Source: Sphingomonas adhaesiva (lineage in GTDB: Bacteria; Pseudomonadota; Alphaproteobacteria; Sphingomonadales; Sphingomonadaceae). Taken from it: a stretch of DNA of 64,000 nt. Shown piece after piece: positions 34,797 through 46,900 of this stretch. The notes beneath the pieces are model-generated. The model saw nothing but the letters and a program-made list of their open reading frames with translations. It had not been told where the DNA came from and did not search any database. The position numbers were made by a program, and so were the translations under genes. The stretch spans positions 1-64,000 of the forward strand of contig NZ_NWVC01000008.1 of the NCBI RefSeq assembly GCF_002374855.1, read 5' to 3'. Position 1 is the stretch's first letter, and every line of letters begins with the position of its first letter.

Positions 34797-37700
34797 TCAA
34801 CGACTGGCCAGCGCCCGCGGCGTCAACATCGTCTTCGCACCGTCACCGACCAAAAAGAACGCGCCCCAAAAGTACGGGTGCGATGTCGCCGGACGGTTCA
34901 ACACCGCCAGTTGCGCCTCACGCAGTGCCTTGCCCATGCCGCTGGCGGCGCCCGCCTTGTAGAAGGTCTCGATCAACTGCTCGGTGCCCTGGCGCGCCGG
35001 CACGCTCCAGTAGGTGGCCATCACCGCGCGCGCCTGCGCAACGATGAACGCCCGCACCAGCCCGTCCAGCGTCGGCGCGGATTCGTCCTGGCCCGCCAGA
35101 CGCCCCGCCTCCGTACTGACGCTCGCCGCGGTGTCGCACGCCGACAGGATCACCAGATTGGCGTCCAGCCGCAGCCGCGCGACGTCGATATAGCTCAGCA
35201 GCCCGTTCGACCGGTTCGGAATATTTGGTTGCGGAGCCTCCACCGACGTCAGCAGCGCGGGCGGCAGCGGTGTCTCGCACATGCCGGGGATCGGCGTGGC
35301 GGGCAGGCCATGCGTCGCGAAATGGACGACCTGGTAATTGGCCAGCTTGCCCTGTTCGCTGTCCGCCATGATCGCGGCGTTGGTAAAGCCCTCGCCGGTC
35401 ACGATCGGGGCACCGGGATCGCCGATCGCGGCGGCGCCGGCGCGGATCTCGTCGATCGGGATCGGCGCGTTGAACCGCATCGCCTCTGCCCAGCGCGCAT
35501 ACGGCATGACGCAGGCGGGGGCGAGCGCGACCGGCGTGTCCGCGACCGCCGGGGTGGCGGGCGCGGGCGGGAGCGCATTGGCCCCAAAGCCGATCAGCTT
35601 GTCGGGCGCGCGCGACGGTGCCAGCGCCGTGCGCACGCGCAGAAACGATCGCGGCGACAGCGCATTGGCGACCGCGGCCTTGCGCACGAGGAACGGGACC
35701 GTGCCGTAATCGACGCGCGCGGTACGGGCGGTGTCCACGGGCGCGGTTACCAGCACCGCGGCAGGCAGCGCGCCCAGCGTGGCACCACTATCCACGATCA
35801 CCGCATCTGCGGCGCGCAACCGCTCGATGCCGGCCCCGGCCACGCGGCGGAACAGGTCGTAGGAAGCGCCGGTCGCGAACGGCCGGATGCGCACCCGTCC
35901 GTCCTCGCCCGCCGTCGCGCGCGCCGTCTTCAGCACCGCGTCCGACAGTTCCGCCACCGTCGCGGCGTCACCGTCCACGGCATAGACGACCGGACCGTCA
36001 GTGGTCACCACCGTACCGAACAATTGCGCGCCGACCGGGGACAGCTTCCAATATGCCTCGCCGGGCTTCAACGCGGCGCGCAGCTGCGCGATCGTCACTG
36101 CCGAATCCTCGACCGCGGCAGTCGCGCCCGATCGGGCCAGCTGGGCGTTCACGTCGTCCAGCCGCGCCGATACCGCCGCCGCCTCACCACGCGCATCGTT
36201 CAGCCGCGGCGCATCGGGAGACAGGCCGGCGATTTCGTAGCGCAATTGCCCGCGCCGCCGCTCCAGCTCGCGCCGCTCTCGCACCAGCCCGCCCTCGGCA
36301 CCGCTGCCGACCTGCGCCTGCAACGTCGCCAGTTCGCGCGCGATGCCCGGCTCGCGCACCGTCTGCAGCGCCGCGAAGAAGCGTTCCGCCGCGCTGGCGT
36401 CGCCACGCCCGGCATCCTCCACCAGCATCCGCAGATAGGGCGCCAGCAAGGGCGACGCGACGAAGCCGCCGTCCGACTGGCTTGCCAGCGTCGTCACCGC
36501 CTGTTGATATTGCGCCAGGATCGCAGCACGATTGGCACCCGGCTGCCGCGCCAGGATCGCAGTGCGTTCCAGTTCCGCATCAGCGATCGCCGGGCCGGCC
36601 AACGCGCTGCCGCGCCGCGCCGGATTGTCCGTGAACAGGCACCCGCCCGCCGGCAAAGCCACGGCATGCATCGTCGCAAGCGCGCAGCCGAAGCTGGCGA
36701 GCGCGCCTGCGATGTCGCCACGGGCGTAGCGGATACGCGCCCGCTGGCGCTCCAGCCGCGCGCGCAGCCAGTTCAGCCGGCCGGCTGCGTCGCTGCTGCC
36801 CAGCGCGCTCTCCACCACGTCCACGCCCTGCACCTTGGCGTCGCGCAGCGCCTGCTCCGCCTCAACGGGCCGGCCCAGCCGCAACAACGCGGTGGAGCGC
36901 GCAACGTGCTGCTGCGCCAACAGCACGATCTGGTTCAACCGGTCGGTGTCCAACCCCAATTGCAAGTCGCCGCCGCGCCCGCCGTTGATCTGCGCCAGTG
37001 TCGCCGCATCCGTCAGCGGCGCCGCACTGGCGCGCGCGACGGACAACTGGTCCAGCACCGCCTGCCACTTACCCTGGTTATTGTAGTGAAGCGCGCGATA
37101 GGCGCTGGCCTGCGCCGTCAGCCCGGCGCGCCCGGGGGATGGCGGCTCGATCGCCATCAGCGCCTCGGCAGCAGCGAAATGCGCGTCCGCCGCACCGAAT
37201 TCACGGATGTTGGAATCCGCAAGCCCCGCGTTCAGGCGCAGTTCGGCCCGCTGCAGCGGCGTCGCGGTGGCGAACAGCGCCACCGCGTCGTTCAGCAGCC
37301 GCGAAGCCTCCACGTTGCGCCCAGCGTAGATCGCCTGCAGCCCCTGCGCCACCGCGCCCGACACGTCCAGCCCGGTCGCCGCCACCGCCGTGGGGCGCTG
37401 CCCGCGCGGTGCCGCCGCCAGCGAGGCGATAAGCTGCGGGCCGACCGCCACCGCCTGCGCGACCGGATCGCCATTGTGCAACGCCCGCAGCGCGGTCAGC
37501 GCCGGGGCTAGCGCGCCCTGCATCGCGCTCACACGCAGTCTCGGCGTCTCGATGACGACCGCCTCGCCCGCCAGCCGTGCGTCGGTACAGCGCCGCAGCG
37601 TGACCGGCCCGATGCCGTCCAGCGTCGCCTGCTGCGCCGCGCCGCACGCATCGGCCGCCAGCGCAGGCTTTTCGGCCGCAACGTCAATCCACGCGCGCTG

Positions 37701-37925
37701 CTCGGCCGAACCGCGACATGTCACGACGAACGGCTGGTCGCCCTCGTTCAGCAACGCCTTGCCATAGCTCCACGATCGCGTCGCAACGCACGGATCCCGG
37801 TTCACGTCGTTTCCCACCGCGATCCGCCCGGGCAATGCGCGCGGCGCGGCCAGGGCGGGGAAGGACATGGCGGTCAGCGCGCTGCCGGCCAGCAGCGCGG
37901 CGATACGGGGCAGCGTACGGATCAC
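34797..37925 (-). CDS. Exported CHAT-domain (caspase-like) protease with TPR-like repeats
   Basis: I take the start at GTG 37925, which overlaps the tpsA stop by 4 bases (GTGA) and gives a clear signal peptide (VIRTLPRIAALLAGSALTAM, cleavage after ALAA). The 1042-residue product has a Cys-containing N-terminal domain, then TPR-like helical repeats (about 190-560), a coiled-coil segment (about 570-610) and a C-terminal CHAT domain (about 720-1040). The caspase-type dyad is intact: His872 in HFATHG and Cys930 in LSACDT. CHAT proteases are usually cytoplasmic; export here points to action in the periplasm or at the surface, perhaps on the co-encoded TpsA. Confidence 0.88.
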   Translation of the reverse strand: MIRTLPRIAALLAGSALTAMSFPALAAPRALPGRIAVGNDVNRDPCVATRSWSYGKALLNEGDQPFVVTCRGSAEQRAWIDVAAEKPALAADACGAAQQATLDGIGPVTLRRCTDARLAGEAVVIETPRLRVSAMQGALAPALTALRALHNGDPVAQAVAVGPQLIASLAAAPRGQRPTAVAATGLDVSGAVAQGLQAIYAGRNVEASRLLNDAVALFATATPLQRAELRLNAGLADSNIREFGAADAHFAAAEALMAIEPPSPGRAGLTAQASAYRALHYNNQGKWQAVLDQLSVARASAAPLTDAATLAQINGGRGGDLQLGLDTDRLNQIVLLAQQHVARSTALLRLGRPVEAEQALRDAKVQGVDVVESALGSSDAAGRLNWLRARLERQRARIRYARGDIAGALASFGCALATMHAVALPAGGCLFTDNPARRGSALAGPAIADAELERTAILARQPGANRAAILAQYQQAVTTLASQSDGGFVASPLLAPYLRMLVEDAGRGDASAAERFFAALQTVREPGIARELATLQAQVGSGAEGGLVRERRELERRRGQLRYEIAGLSPDAPRLNDARGEAAAVSARLDDVNAQLARSGATAAVEDSAVTIAQLRAALKPGEAYWKLSPVGAQLFGTVVTTDGPVVYAVDGDAATVAELSDAVLKTARATAGEDGRVRIRPFATGASYDLFRRVAGAGIERLRAADAVIVDSGATLGALPAAVLVTAPVDTARTARVDYGTVPFLVRKAAVANALSPRSFLRVRTALAPSRAPDKLIGFGANALPPAPATPAVADTPVALAPACVMPYARWAEAMRFNAPIPIDEIRAGAAAIGDPGAPIVTGEGFTNAAIMADSEQGKLANYQVVHFATHGLPATPIPGMCETPLPPALLTSVEAPQPNIPNRSNGLLSYIDVARLRLDANLVILSACDTAASVSTEAGRLAGQDESAPTLDGLVRAFIVAQARAVMATYWSVPARQGTEQLIETFYKAGAASGMGKALREAQLAVLNRPATSHPYFWGAFFLVGDGAKTMLTPRALASR

Positions 37926-40900
37926 GGCTTCACCTCCTGTTGCGCGGCGGGACAGGCACCATCCTGCCCCGCGGGACATTCCGCCGCGACGCTGGCGGTC
38001 GCCAGATCGCCGATCAGCCCTTCGTTGTTGGTGCCGATGAGCGGTTCGAACTGCAGCTCGGGATTGCTGCCGGTGCCGAACAGCTGGATCTGGCGTTCGT
38101 CGAACAGTGACAGGGCTGGCGGTGGCGGCGTGCCGGCCAGGCAGCCGGCGGTCGCCACGCCGATCCCGCATCCGTTGACCCGCGCATTGGCCAGCGTGAT
38201 CCGCACGGTGCGCGGCGTGCCGTCGGCGAAATCGATCACCGTTTCGGGCTGCAACGCCGCCGCGCTGGACACGAAACCATTGATCGCGCCGAACAGCGCG
38301 AAGCTGTCGCTGCCATTGTCGCCCAGCGCGGTCAGCCGCAGCGCCAGCGACTGCGGCGTCGAGGGCGACCCCAGTACCGCTCCGAAGGTGGAGGCCGATC
38401 CCGCGCCGCTGTTCTGGAAGAGCGCATAATCGCGATAGGTGACCGACAGCGTGCCCGCGGTCAGATACGGCGCATTACTGCCCGTACCCCGGTACAGCGC
38501 GGACGACGGGTCGGAGACGAGCCGGCTGATCGCGCCCGCACTGCCCCCGCTTGCCGCATCGCGCAGCGCGGCGTTGCCCGCGACGATCCGCTGCCCGGCC
38601 AAGGCGAGCGTCCCGCCGGCCCAGCTGATCGATCCGCCGCGATCGAGCGCGACGTTGATCGACGACGCGAGATTGGCGGGCGTCGCCGGCGTGCCGCTGG
38701 TCGGCAAGGCGGCGTCGGTGCCGCCGATCTGCAGCGAGCGGCCGGTGCCATTGCCCGTCACTGCGCCGACCACGTCGACCATCCCCGTGCCCAGCATGCG
38801 CAGCGCGGTGTTCGGCACGTTCCCGGCGGCGTTGGTGCCGATCGTCAGCGTACCGATCGTCATCGCATTGGCGCGGCTGTCCAAGATGATCGTCGCCGCG
38901 CCCAGCCGGTTCACCTCCGCTTCGTTGAGCGAGAAAACGCTGTTGTCGGCGGTCGTCGCCGCGCCGCCGAGCGCGGTCGCGTTGGTGCCGGTGTTGGTGA
39001 CGCGCACCACCCCGGCCGCCGCACCGGAACGGATCGCGCCGGCCGTATCCAGGTCGGTCGTCGATGCGATCGCCACGTTGCCGCCCGCGGTCATCCCACC
39101 GGCCCCGATGCGCATCTTGTCGCCGCCGCCCTGCTTCGTCAGCACCGCGTTCGTCGCGGCGCTACCGCCGCCCAGCCACAGGCCGCCCTGCGTCGCCGTC
39201 AGCGCCAGCGCGCCGTTGTTCGCCGTGGCGCCGACCGCGTCGATCGCACGCGCCGAGACATCGATCGTCGTTTCGGCACCCGTGCCGGCTCCCTGGCCAG
39301 CGCTCACTGCGCCCAGTTGCACCCCGCCGTTCGCCGCCTGGATCAGGACGCGCCGGCCCGCCGCGGCGGCAGTGACGTCGGCCCGGCCGAACAGCGGCAG
39401 CAGCCGTCCGTCCGTGGCGCTCCCGATGCCCGGCGCGAATGCCAGCCCCGCGACGTCGCCATTGGCGCTGGTAATCCGCACGTTGCCGGTCGCGGCGTTC
39501 ACCGTGCCAAGCTGCGCCGTCCCCGCCGCGCGAACACCCGCCGCATAGGTGTCGGTGCCCAGATACTCCTCTACACCGCCACCGGCGCGCAGCGTGCCCA
39601 CTGCGGCGCCGCCGACGCGCGCATCGATCACCGCATTGGCGTTCGTGGCCGTTGCGGACACGATGTCCACCGCTCCACCCCGCACATCGATCTGGTTCGC
39701 GACGTGGTTCTTCGTCGCGCCGGCGCCGGCGATCACCGCACCGAGCTGCGCCACATTGGCCGTGGTCGATGCGTCGGGCGCTCCCGCCAACACCGTGACG
39801 GTGCGATCCGCCGCCAGCGCGCCGATGTCCGCCCGGCCATACCCCGCCAGCAACCGGCCGTCGTTCGGCACGGCCCCGCCCGGAAGATCGGACAGGCCGC
39901 TGATGCGCCCATCGCGCGCGACCATGCGCACGTCCTGCGCCCGCGCGACCAGGCGTGCGGCCTCGATGCTGCCCTGAGTGGTCGCAACGATACCCGTAGC
40001 GGCATCCACCACGCCGGCGCGCAGCCGGCCGGTCGCGGTCAGCGCCACCCCGCCGGCACCCGCCGTCAGCGCCTGTCGCAGGTCGGCATTATCCGTCCCG
40101 CGCCGCGTGGCCACGTCGATCGTGCCCGCCGTGACCGTGATCTGCGGCGCCGTGCCCGCGGCCGGGACGCTGCCCGCAGCCGTGACATCGCCCAGTTGCG
40201 CCAGGCCGGCGGCGGTCACCACGATCCGCGCACCCTCTGCGCTCGCCGTCAGCTGCGCACGACCATATCCGTCGTCGACGCGTCCGTCCGCCGCACTGCC
40301 CGCAAAGATCGGGGTGCCACCCGCCACCGCGTTCAGACCGCTGATCGCCCCGGTGCCCGCGCGCAGGTCGATATCCGCAACGTCATCGGTGCGGCGACCG
40401 GTCGCCTCCACGGCGCCCAGCCGGATCGCGGTGGCGCTGTCCAGCGTGACGCTGGTGGCACGTAGCGCGCCGATGCGCATTTCATCGCCCGCGCCGGCTT
40501 TCGTCACCGTCGCGCGTCCTGCCACGGTCGCGCTTTCCAGGTAGAGCGCGCCGCGGAGGCTGGTTAGCGTGGCATCGCCGGTCACTGCCAAGGCGGCGTC
40601 AGGTGCGGCATCACGGCTGCGCAGCGTGATCGCCTCCGCCGTGATCGTGGCGTCGCTGCCCGTGGTCCGGCCCAATTGTGCCACACCTGCGGCGCTGGTC
40701 ACGCGCAGCGGACCACGCGCCAGCAGCAGGGCATCGCCGAAGCCCGCTGCCAGCTGCTCTTCATCGAACCCCGCGGCGGCATCGGCGACGCCGATCACGA
40801 ACGGGTCGGCCGCGCCGTTGTCCTGCGCGGTCGCCGCGGAGAAGACGCCGGCGACCACGCGCGACACGTCGATCGCGCGCCCCGCCTGCAGCGTTGCCGC

Positions 40901-43900
40901 CCCCCCGCCCGCATCGATCGTACCGGCGGTAATCTGTGCCGCGGCAATCCTGACGGCATCGGGCAGTTGCGCGCCCGTCTCCAGCGTGACCGGCGCACGC
41001 GCAGTCACGTCGCCCAACGCTGCCATGGCCAGGTCCACGCCGCCGCTTCCGCGCACGTCCACACCGCGCGCGGCGGTCAGCATCACGCCCGTCGCCCCCG
41101 CACCATCCACCAGCCCCGTGATCGATCCGCGCGCGGAGGCATCCAGCGCGCCGGTGGTCCGCACCTGCCCGATCCGCATCGTCCCCGCGCTGGACAGCGT
41201 GACACTTTCTGCGTCGACGACGCCGATCACGAAATCCCCGCGCACGCCAGCCGTACCGCTACGCCCAGTGACGCCGTCGACAGCGCGCAACAGGATATCG
41301 CCCGTCAGCGATCGGATCGCGCCGCCGCGGATCGCGGTGCTGCTGTCGATCAGCGTCGCGCCGCCACGCCATCCCGGCGCACCAGCAACTCCGGCCGGCA
41401 TGATGCCGTCCGATCCCGGCTGCGTCCCGCTGGTCAGCGTGCCGACATCAATGTCGCCCGATGCTCCCGCTTTGCGCAGCCGTATCCACGCCCCGCTGCC
41501 CGCCACGCCCAATCCCAGATCGCCGTCACTGGCCGCCAGATCGATCGCGCCGCCGAATGCTTCCGCCGTCCCGATCCGCATCGCCCTGGCCCTGACCGCA
41601 ATCTGCGGCACCGCGATCAAAGCGTCGTCCGCTGCGGTACCCGCGATCACCGTGCCCAGCTGGGCGACGTTGCCGGCGTCGACCGAAATGATGCCCGTCG
41701 TCGCGCCCGTGGTGCGCGCGGTCAGGTTCGCCGCGCCGTAACCGACGGCCAGCGCGCCACCCGTCGGCACCCCATTGTCCGCATCGCCCGCGCCCGCCGC
41801 CGCGGTCGTTGCCGTCACCGCTCCGCCGGCATCGAGCGATCCGGCGGCCAGTGCGGTGCCCGCGGCCAGTCGGGTCGCCCCGCCGCTGACGACGCGATCC
41901 ACCGCGATCGCGCCCGCGCCGACCGAAGCGGTGGCACCTGCCTGCACGTCGGCGATGCTCGCCAGCGCCAGCGCACCATCCGACGCCACTCCGCCGACCG
42001 ACACGCTGCCACCCGCGCTCAACAGTGTCACCGCGTTCGCAGCGACGTCGACGGTGCCCGGCAGCCCCGTGACGGAGCGTGCCGCGCCGACGCTCAGCGC
42101 GCCCGTCGCGGTCACCTCCCCCAGCCGCGCATTGCCAGCGGAGGTGATGGTCACATCGCGTCCGGCAACCACCGACACCATCCGCAGCCCCTCCGCGGCC
42201 ATGCCCGGCGCCACGCCCGCGTCCAGCCAGCCGGTCACCCCGTCCGTCGCGCGTACGGCAAGGTCGCCCGCCGTCGCGGTCAGCGATCCGATCTGCGCGC
42301 TCGCCGCGGCGGCCGATCCTGCCACCAGCGCGGCATCCCCGGCTGCGACACCGGTGCCAAGCCGCAGCCGGCCAGTCGTGGTGGTCAGCGCCAGGTCGCC
42401 ATTGCGGGCGGTCGCCCGATCCACATCCAGCGCGCCCGCCAGTATGCGGATCTGGTTCGCCCCCGCGATCCGATCGCCCCTTGCGCCAGCCAGGACGCTG
42501 CCAAGCTTGGCTGCCCCTGTGACGTTGACGACGACCCGCTGGACCGGCTCGCCCACCAGCGCCGCCGACGCGGCGGCGGAAAGGTTGGCGCCATCATAGC
42601 CAGGCAACATCTGTCCGTCCGCACCGTTGGCGGCAGTTTCGCGCAGCAGCCCGGTGACGATCGCCGCGCCGGGCACCGTGTCGTCGCCGATCCGGACGCT
42701 GCCCGTCGCGGAGGACACCATGCCGAGCCGCATGGCGCTGCTGCTAGACAAGGTCACATCGCCGCGCGCCGTGCCCGTCGCGCCGGTGGTGCCCGCGGTC
42801 AGCGCGCCGATCCGCATCTCGTCGCCGTCGCCAATCGTGCCCGGCGCCCCACTCTTCGTGACGATGGCCGCGGTTCCCGCCGCGATGGCGCCGGCATAAA
42901 GTCCGCCATTGCTTGCGGTCAGCCGCGCCACGCCGTTCTTGGCCGTCGCACTGGACAGCGTGATCGCAGAGGCATTGACGATCAATTGGTCACGCGGATT
43001 GCCTGCGCCATCCCGCAGCGGCGCCGCGCCGGCACCGGCGGTGACGTTGCCCAGTTGCGCGACGCGGCCCGCGTTGACCGCGATCGTACCTGCGATGCCC
43101 CCGGTCGAGCCGGGGTTGGTGACGTTCAGGTCGGCCGCACCATATCCGCCTGCGAGCACTTCGCTGGCGATATTCCAGACGTCCGCCGCATAAGAGGCGG
43201 GCGTGCTGTCTGCGGTCGCCGTGCCGCCCCGGACCGTCAAACCGCCCGTCAGCGTCGCGCTGTCCAGGCGCACGGCGTCGCCGGTCAGTGTCGTGAAACC
43301 GCCGGCCTGGACCGAACCGATCGCGATCGCCCCCGCCTGGACCGTCACGTCGCTGCCCGCCACGATCGATCCGATCGCCGCGACGTCCAGCGCCTCGGCC
43401 GGCACGCCGCCGATCGACACCGCGCGATCCGCACGCACCGCCAGCGTGTGATACCCCGTCCCCGTAGTCCCGCTCGCCGTGGCCAGTCCGGTGACCGATC
43501 CCGCCGCCGCCAGATCGATCGCCGTCGCGCTTTGCGCGCTGCCGATCCGGATATCGCCCGCGCTCACCGACAGGATGCCGTCAAGGCTGACCGCGCCCAA
43601 CGTCACTTCACCCGCGATCCCCAGGACAGGCCCCGCCCCGCCGCTGCCCGCATTGATGGCGGTCAGCCCACCGACGACCCCTGCGGCCGACAGGCGCACG
43701 TCACCGGTCGCACTGGCGATCCGCCGCGCACCGATGTCGGTGGCGCTGGTCAGTTGTGCCACGCCATCGTCGCCCGCGCCGGATCCGGCGATGCCCCCCG
43801 CCCCGGCCTGCAAGGTGCCCGCAATGGTAAGGCGGCCGGCACTGCCGTTCTTCGTCACTATCGCCCGGTCGCGCGCCGCTGCCACCCCCACGGGGGTCAC

Positions 43901-46900
43901 CGCGTCGACCAGCACGGGGCTTCCCAGGTACAGATCGCCCGCCCCCGCGCTCAGCAGCAGCGATCCGTTGCGCGCGGTCACCGATTGTGCGCTGATCGCC
44001 GCGGCATCGATGCGTACCTGCGCATTGCCTCCGGCAACGGTGGGCACCAGCGTGCTGCCCGCCCCCGCCGCGATCGCGCCCGCCTGGACCGCATTGCCCG
44101 CGGTCAGCGTGATCGTCGCCCCCGCGCCATTGGTCGCGATATTGGCGAAGCCGAAGCCGCCGCGAAGCGCCCCGGCGCCATCGACGGTCAGCGTATTGGT
44201 ATCCGCCGCGATCACACCATTGCCGCTCAATCTCGCGGTCGCCGCGTTGACGCTGCCCACCACGGCATTGCCAGCCGCGACATCGACGGTCGCTCCCGCC
44301 ACGATCGACTGGGCGGACAGCTGTCCGGCCGCCAGCGCGACGGCCGTGCCCGCCCGGACATTGCCCAGCACCGCCACCGTCGGCGTCCCCGCGCCGGCCG
44401 GCGTCGGCAGGCGCACCGAGCCGACGTTCGCGATCAGGTTCGCGCCCGGCGCGGCGGCGGCGATGCTGCCCAACCCGGTGATCGAGCCGCCAGCCGTGAC
44501 CCCCAATGTCCCCGTCGCCGTCAGATCACCGATGCGCACACTCGCACCGGCGTTGATCGCCGCACCGCCGACGTTACCGCTGCCCAGCACGATGTCGCCC
44601 GTACCGCCCAGCGTCAGCGCGCCGACCACCGCATCGCCCACCGTCAGGCCAGCGCCGACGCCGGGCACCGGCTGCGCCGCGGTGCGAAGCGCGGTCAGCG
44701 TCCCCGACACGCGGATCAGGATATCGCCGCCAGTGGCGGTCAACGTCCCGATCTGCGCATCCCCGCCCGAGACGATGCCTGCGTCATAGGTGCCGCCCAG
44801 GCTGTCATAGCCGCTCGCACCCCATGCAGCGCTGCCCGTGCCCAGCCGCAGTCCGGCATTGCCGGCGGTCAGCACCATATTGCCGTTGCGCGCCGCCGCT
44901 CCGGTGATGTCGACGCCGGTGCCGGTGACCCGGAGCTGGTTCGCCTGCGCGTCGACCGCGCCTGCGGCATCGCCGGCGACCACGTCGCCCAATTGCGCGA
45001 TGCCCGCCAGCGCATCGACCAGAACGGTCGCGCCGGCCGCACCCGCGGTGATCGCGGCCCGGTCGTAACCTGCCGCAAGCCTTCCGTCGCCGGACACGGC
45101 ACCCTGGCGCAGCCCGGTCACCGCTCGCGCGGCCTGCACCGCAACATTGCCCGCGCTCGTGGCGATCTGTGTGGTGCGGATATCGGTGGCGCTGGTCAGC
45201 GTCGTGGTGCCGCCCGTGGTCAGGCTGGTGAGGACGCGCACTTCGTCGGCATCGACCGGTCCTGCCGTGCCGCCCTTCGTCAGCGTCGCCGCGCCGGTCG
45301 CGGTAGCGGCATCGACGTACAGCCCACCGCTGCGCGCGGTGATCGACAGCACGCCCGCGCGCGACTCGGCCGTGCCCAGCGTCACGCCTTCGCCGCTGAT
45401 CGCCACGGCGGTGCCGTTCGCGCGCGCCAGTTGCGCGATCCCTTGCGCGCCTGCCGTCAACGGCGCCACGCCCGCCGCGATGGCGATCGTTCCCGTGGCA
45501 TCCGCCAGCGTCGCACCGAACGCCGGCGACAGCGTCGCGCCGGTCGACCAGCGCGCTGCCGCGCCGTCTTCGCCGCCAGCCAGTGCGATCGTCTGCCTGA
45601 AAGTGGCGGCGCCGGTGCGCACGTTCGCGCCGAGCGCGTCGACCGACAGGCCGCTCGCCGCTCGCAGCGTGACGGTACCCGCCGTGTCGATCGCCCCCGC
45701 CGAAATCCCCCCGGCATCAATCGTCACCGCCCCGCCCGTCGCACCCAGGCTGACCGCGCCCAGCGCCACTCGCGCGGCGGGTGCCAATGTGCTGCCGATC
45801 GTCAGCGTGCCGCCGCCGGTGATGTCGATCCCCGGCCCCGCGGCGACATCGGCGGCAAGCGACAGGCCGGTGACCGATCCGTTCGCATCGATCGTCAGGT
45901 CGCCGGCCGCATCCAATGTTCCGACGCGCGCATGGTTGGCGGTATCGATATCGATCGTCCCCGCGCGCGCGCTGCCGATGCGGATGCCGTTGCCCAGCAC
46001 CGCCGCGGCGGTCTGCCCGCGCACATCGCCGTTCGCGGCAATGGCCACGTTGCCCAGCGGCGCCGCCAGCGTCGCGGCACGGATCGTTCCCGCCGCACCC
46101 GCGCCGGTCGCCGTCAATGCGAGGTTGCCCGTCGCGGCGCGCGCGGTCAGCAGGTCCATCGCCGCCGCGTTCACCGACATCTGCGTCGCGCCCGACGCGG
46201 TGCCGGTGCCGACCGTCCCGGCACGCAGGTCGCCCAGCTGCGCGATCCCGCCGGCCTGGACCGTCACCGTACGCCCGGTGGTACCGGCGGTCAGCGTCGT
46301 GCGACCGAATCCGGCCAACAGGCCGCCCGCCCCCGCGCGCCCGCTTATTTCGCCGACCGCGTTGAGCGCAATCGAGCCGTTCAGCGACGTCGCGCTGTCC
46401 AGTCGCAACGCTCCACCCGCGTTCAGCGCCACGTCGCCCGCCAGGCCGATCCGTCCGACATTGATCGCGCCCAGCGTCCCGCTGACCGTCAACTGCGCGG
46501 CGTCCACCGCCTCCAGGGTCAGCGGTACTGCGGACGGGCTGTTCGATCGCAGCAACACCGATCCGCGATAGCCGACACCCGCACTCGCCTCCGTCCCTGC
46601 ACGGATCGACGTGCCGTCCAGCGCGAAGCCGGCTCCCCCACCGATCTCGATCGTCACCCCGCCGGTGTCGTTCGTCCGCCCGGATTCGATCACGTAGTTG
46701 CCGCTGGTGCTCACGCCCCCGGCGATCGCACGCGCCTGCACCGACTGTCCGGCGAGCAGCGACCGCGTCTGTCCGCCGGTGCCCAGTTGCAGCGCATTGG
46801 CGCCGGTCAGCGAGATGCCGCCGGCCGTCGCGGTCAGGCTGCCGCCAAGCGACAACGTGCCGCCATTCGACGCGATCGTCAGTCCGTCGGCGGCGGTGAT

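Noticed and set aside
34026..37511. Plus-strand open frame of over 1100 codons opposite the CHAT and CPBP genes
   Set aside because: It is a shadow of high-GC coding DNA: Arg/Gln-rich, no ribosome-binding site, and it runs across two real genes.
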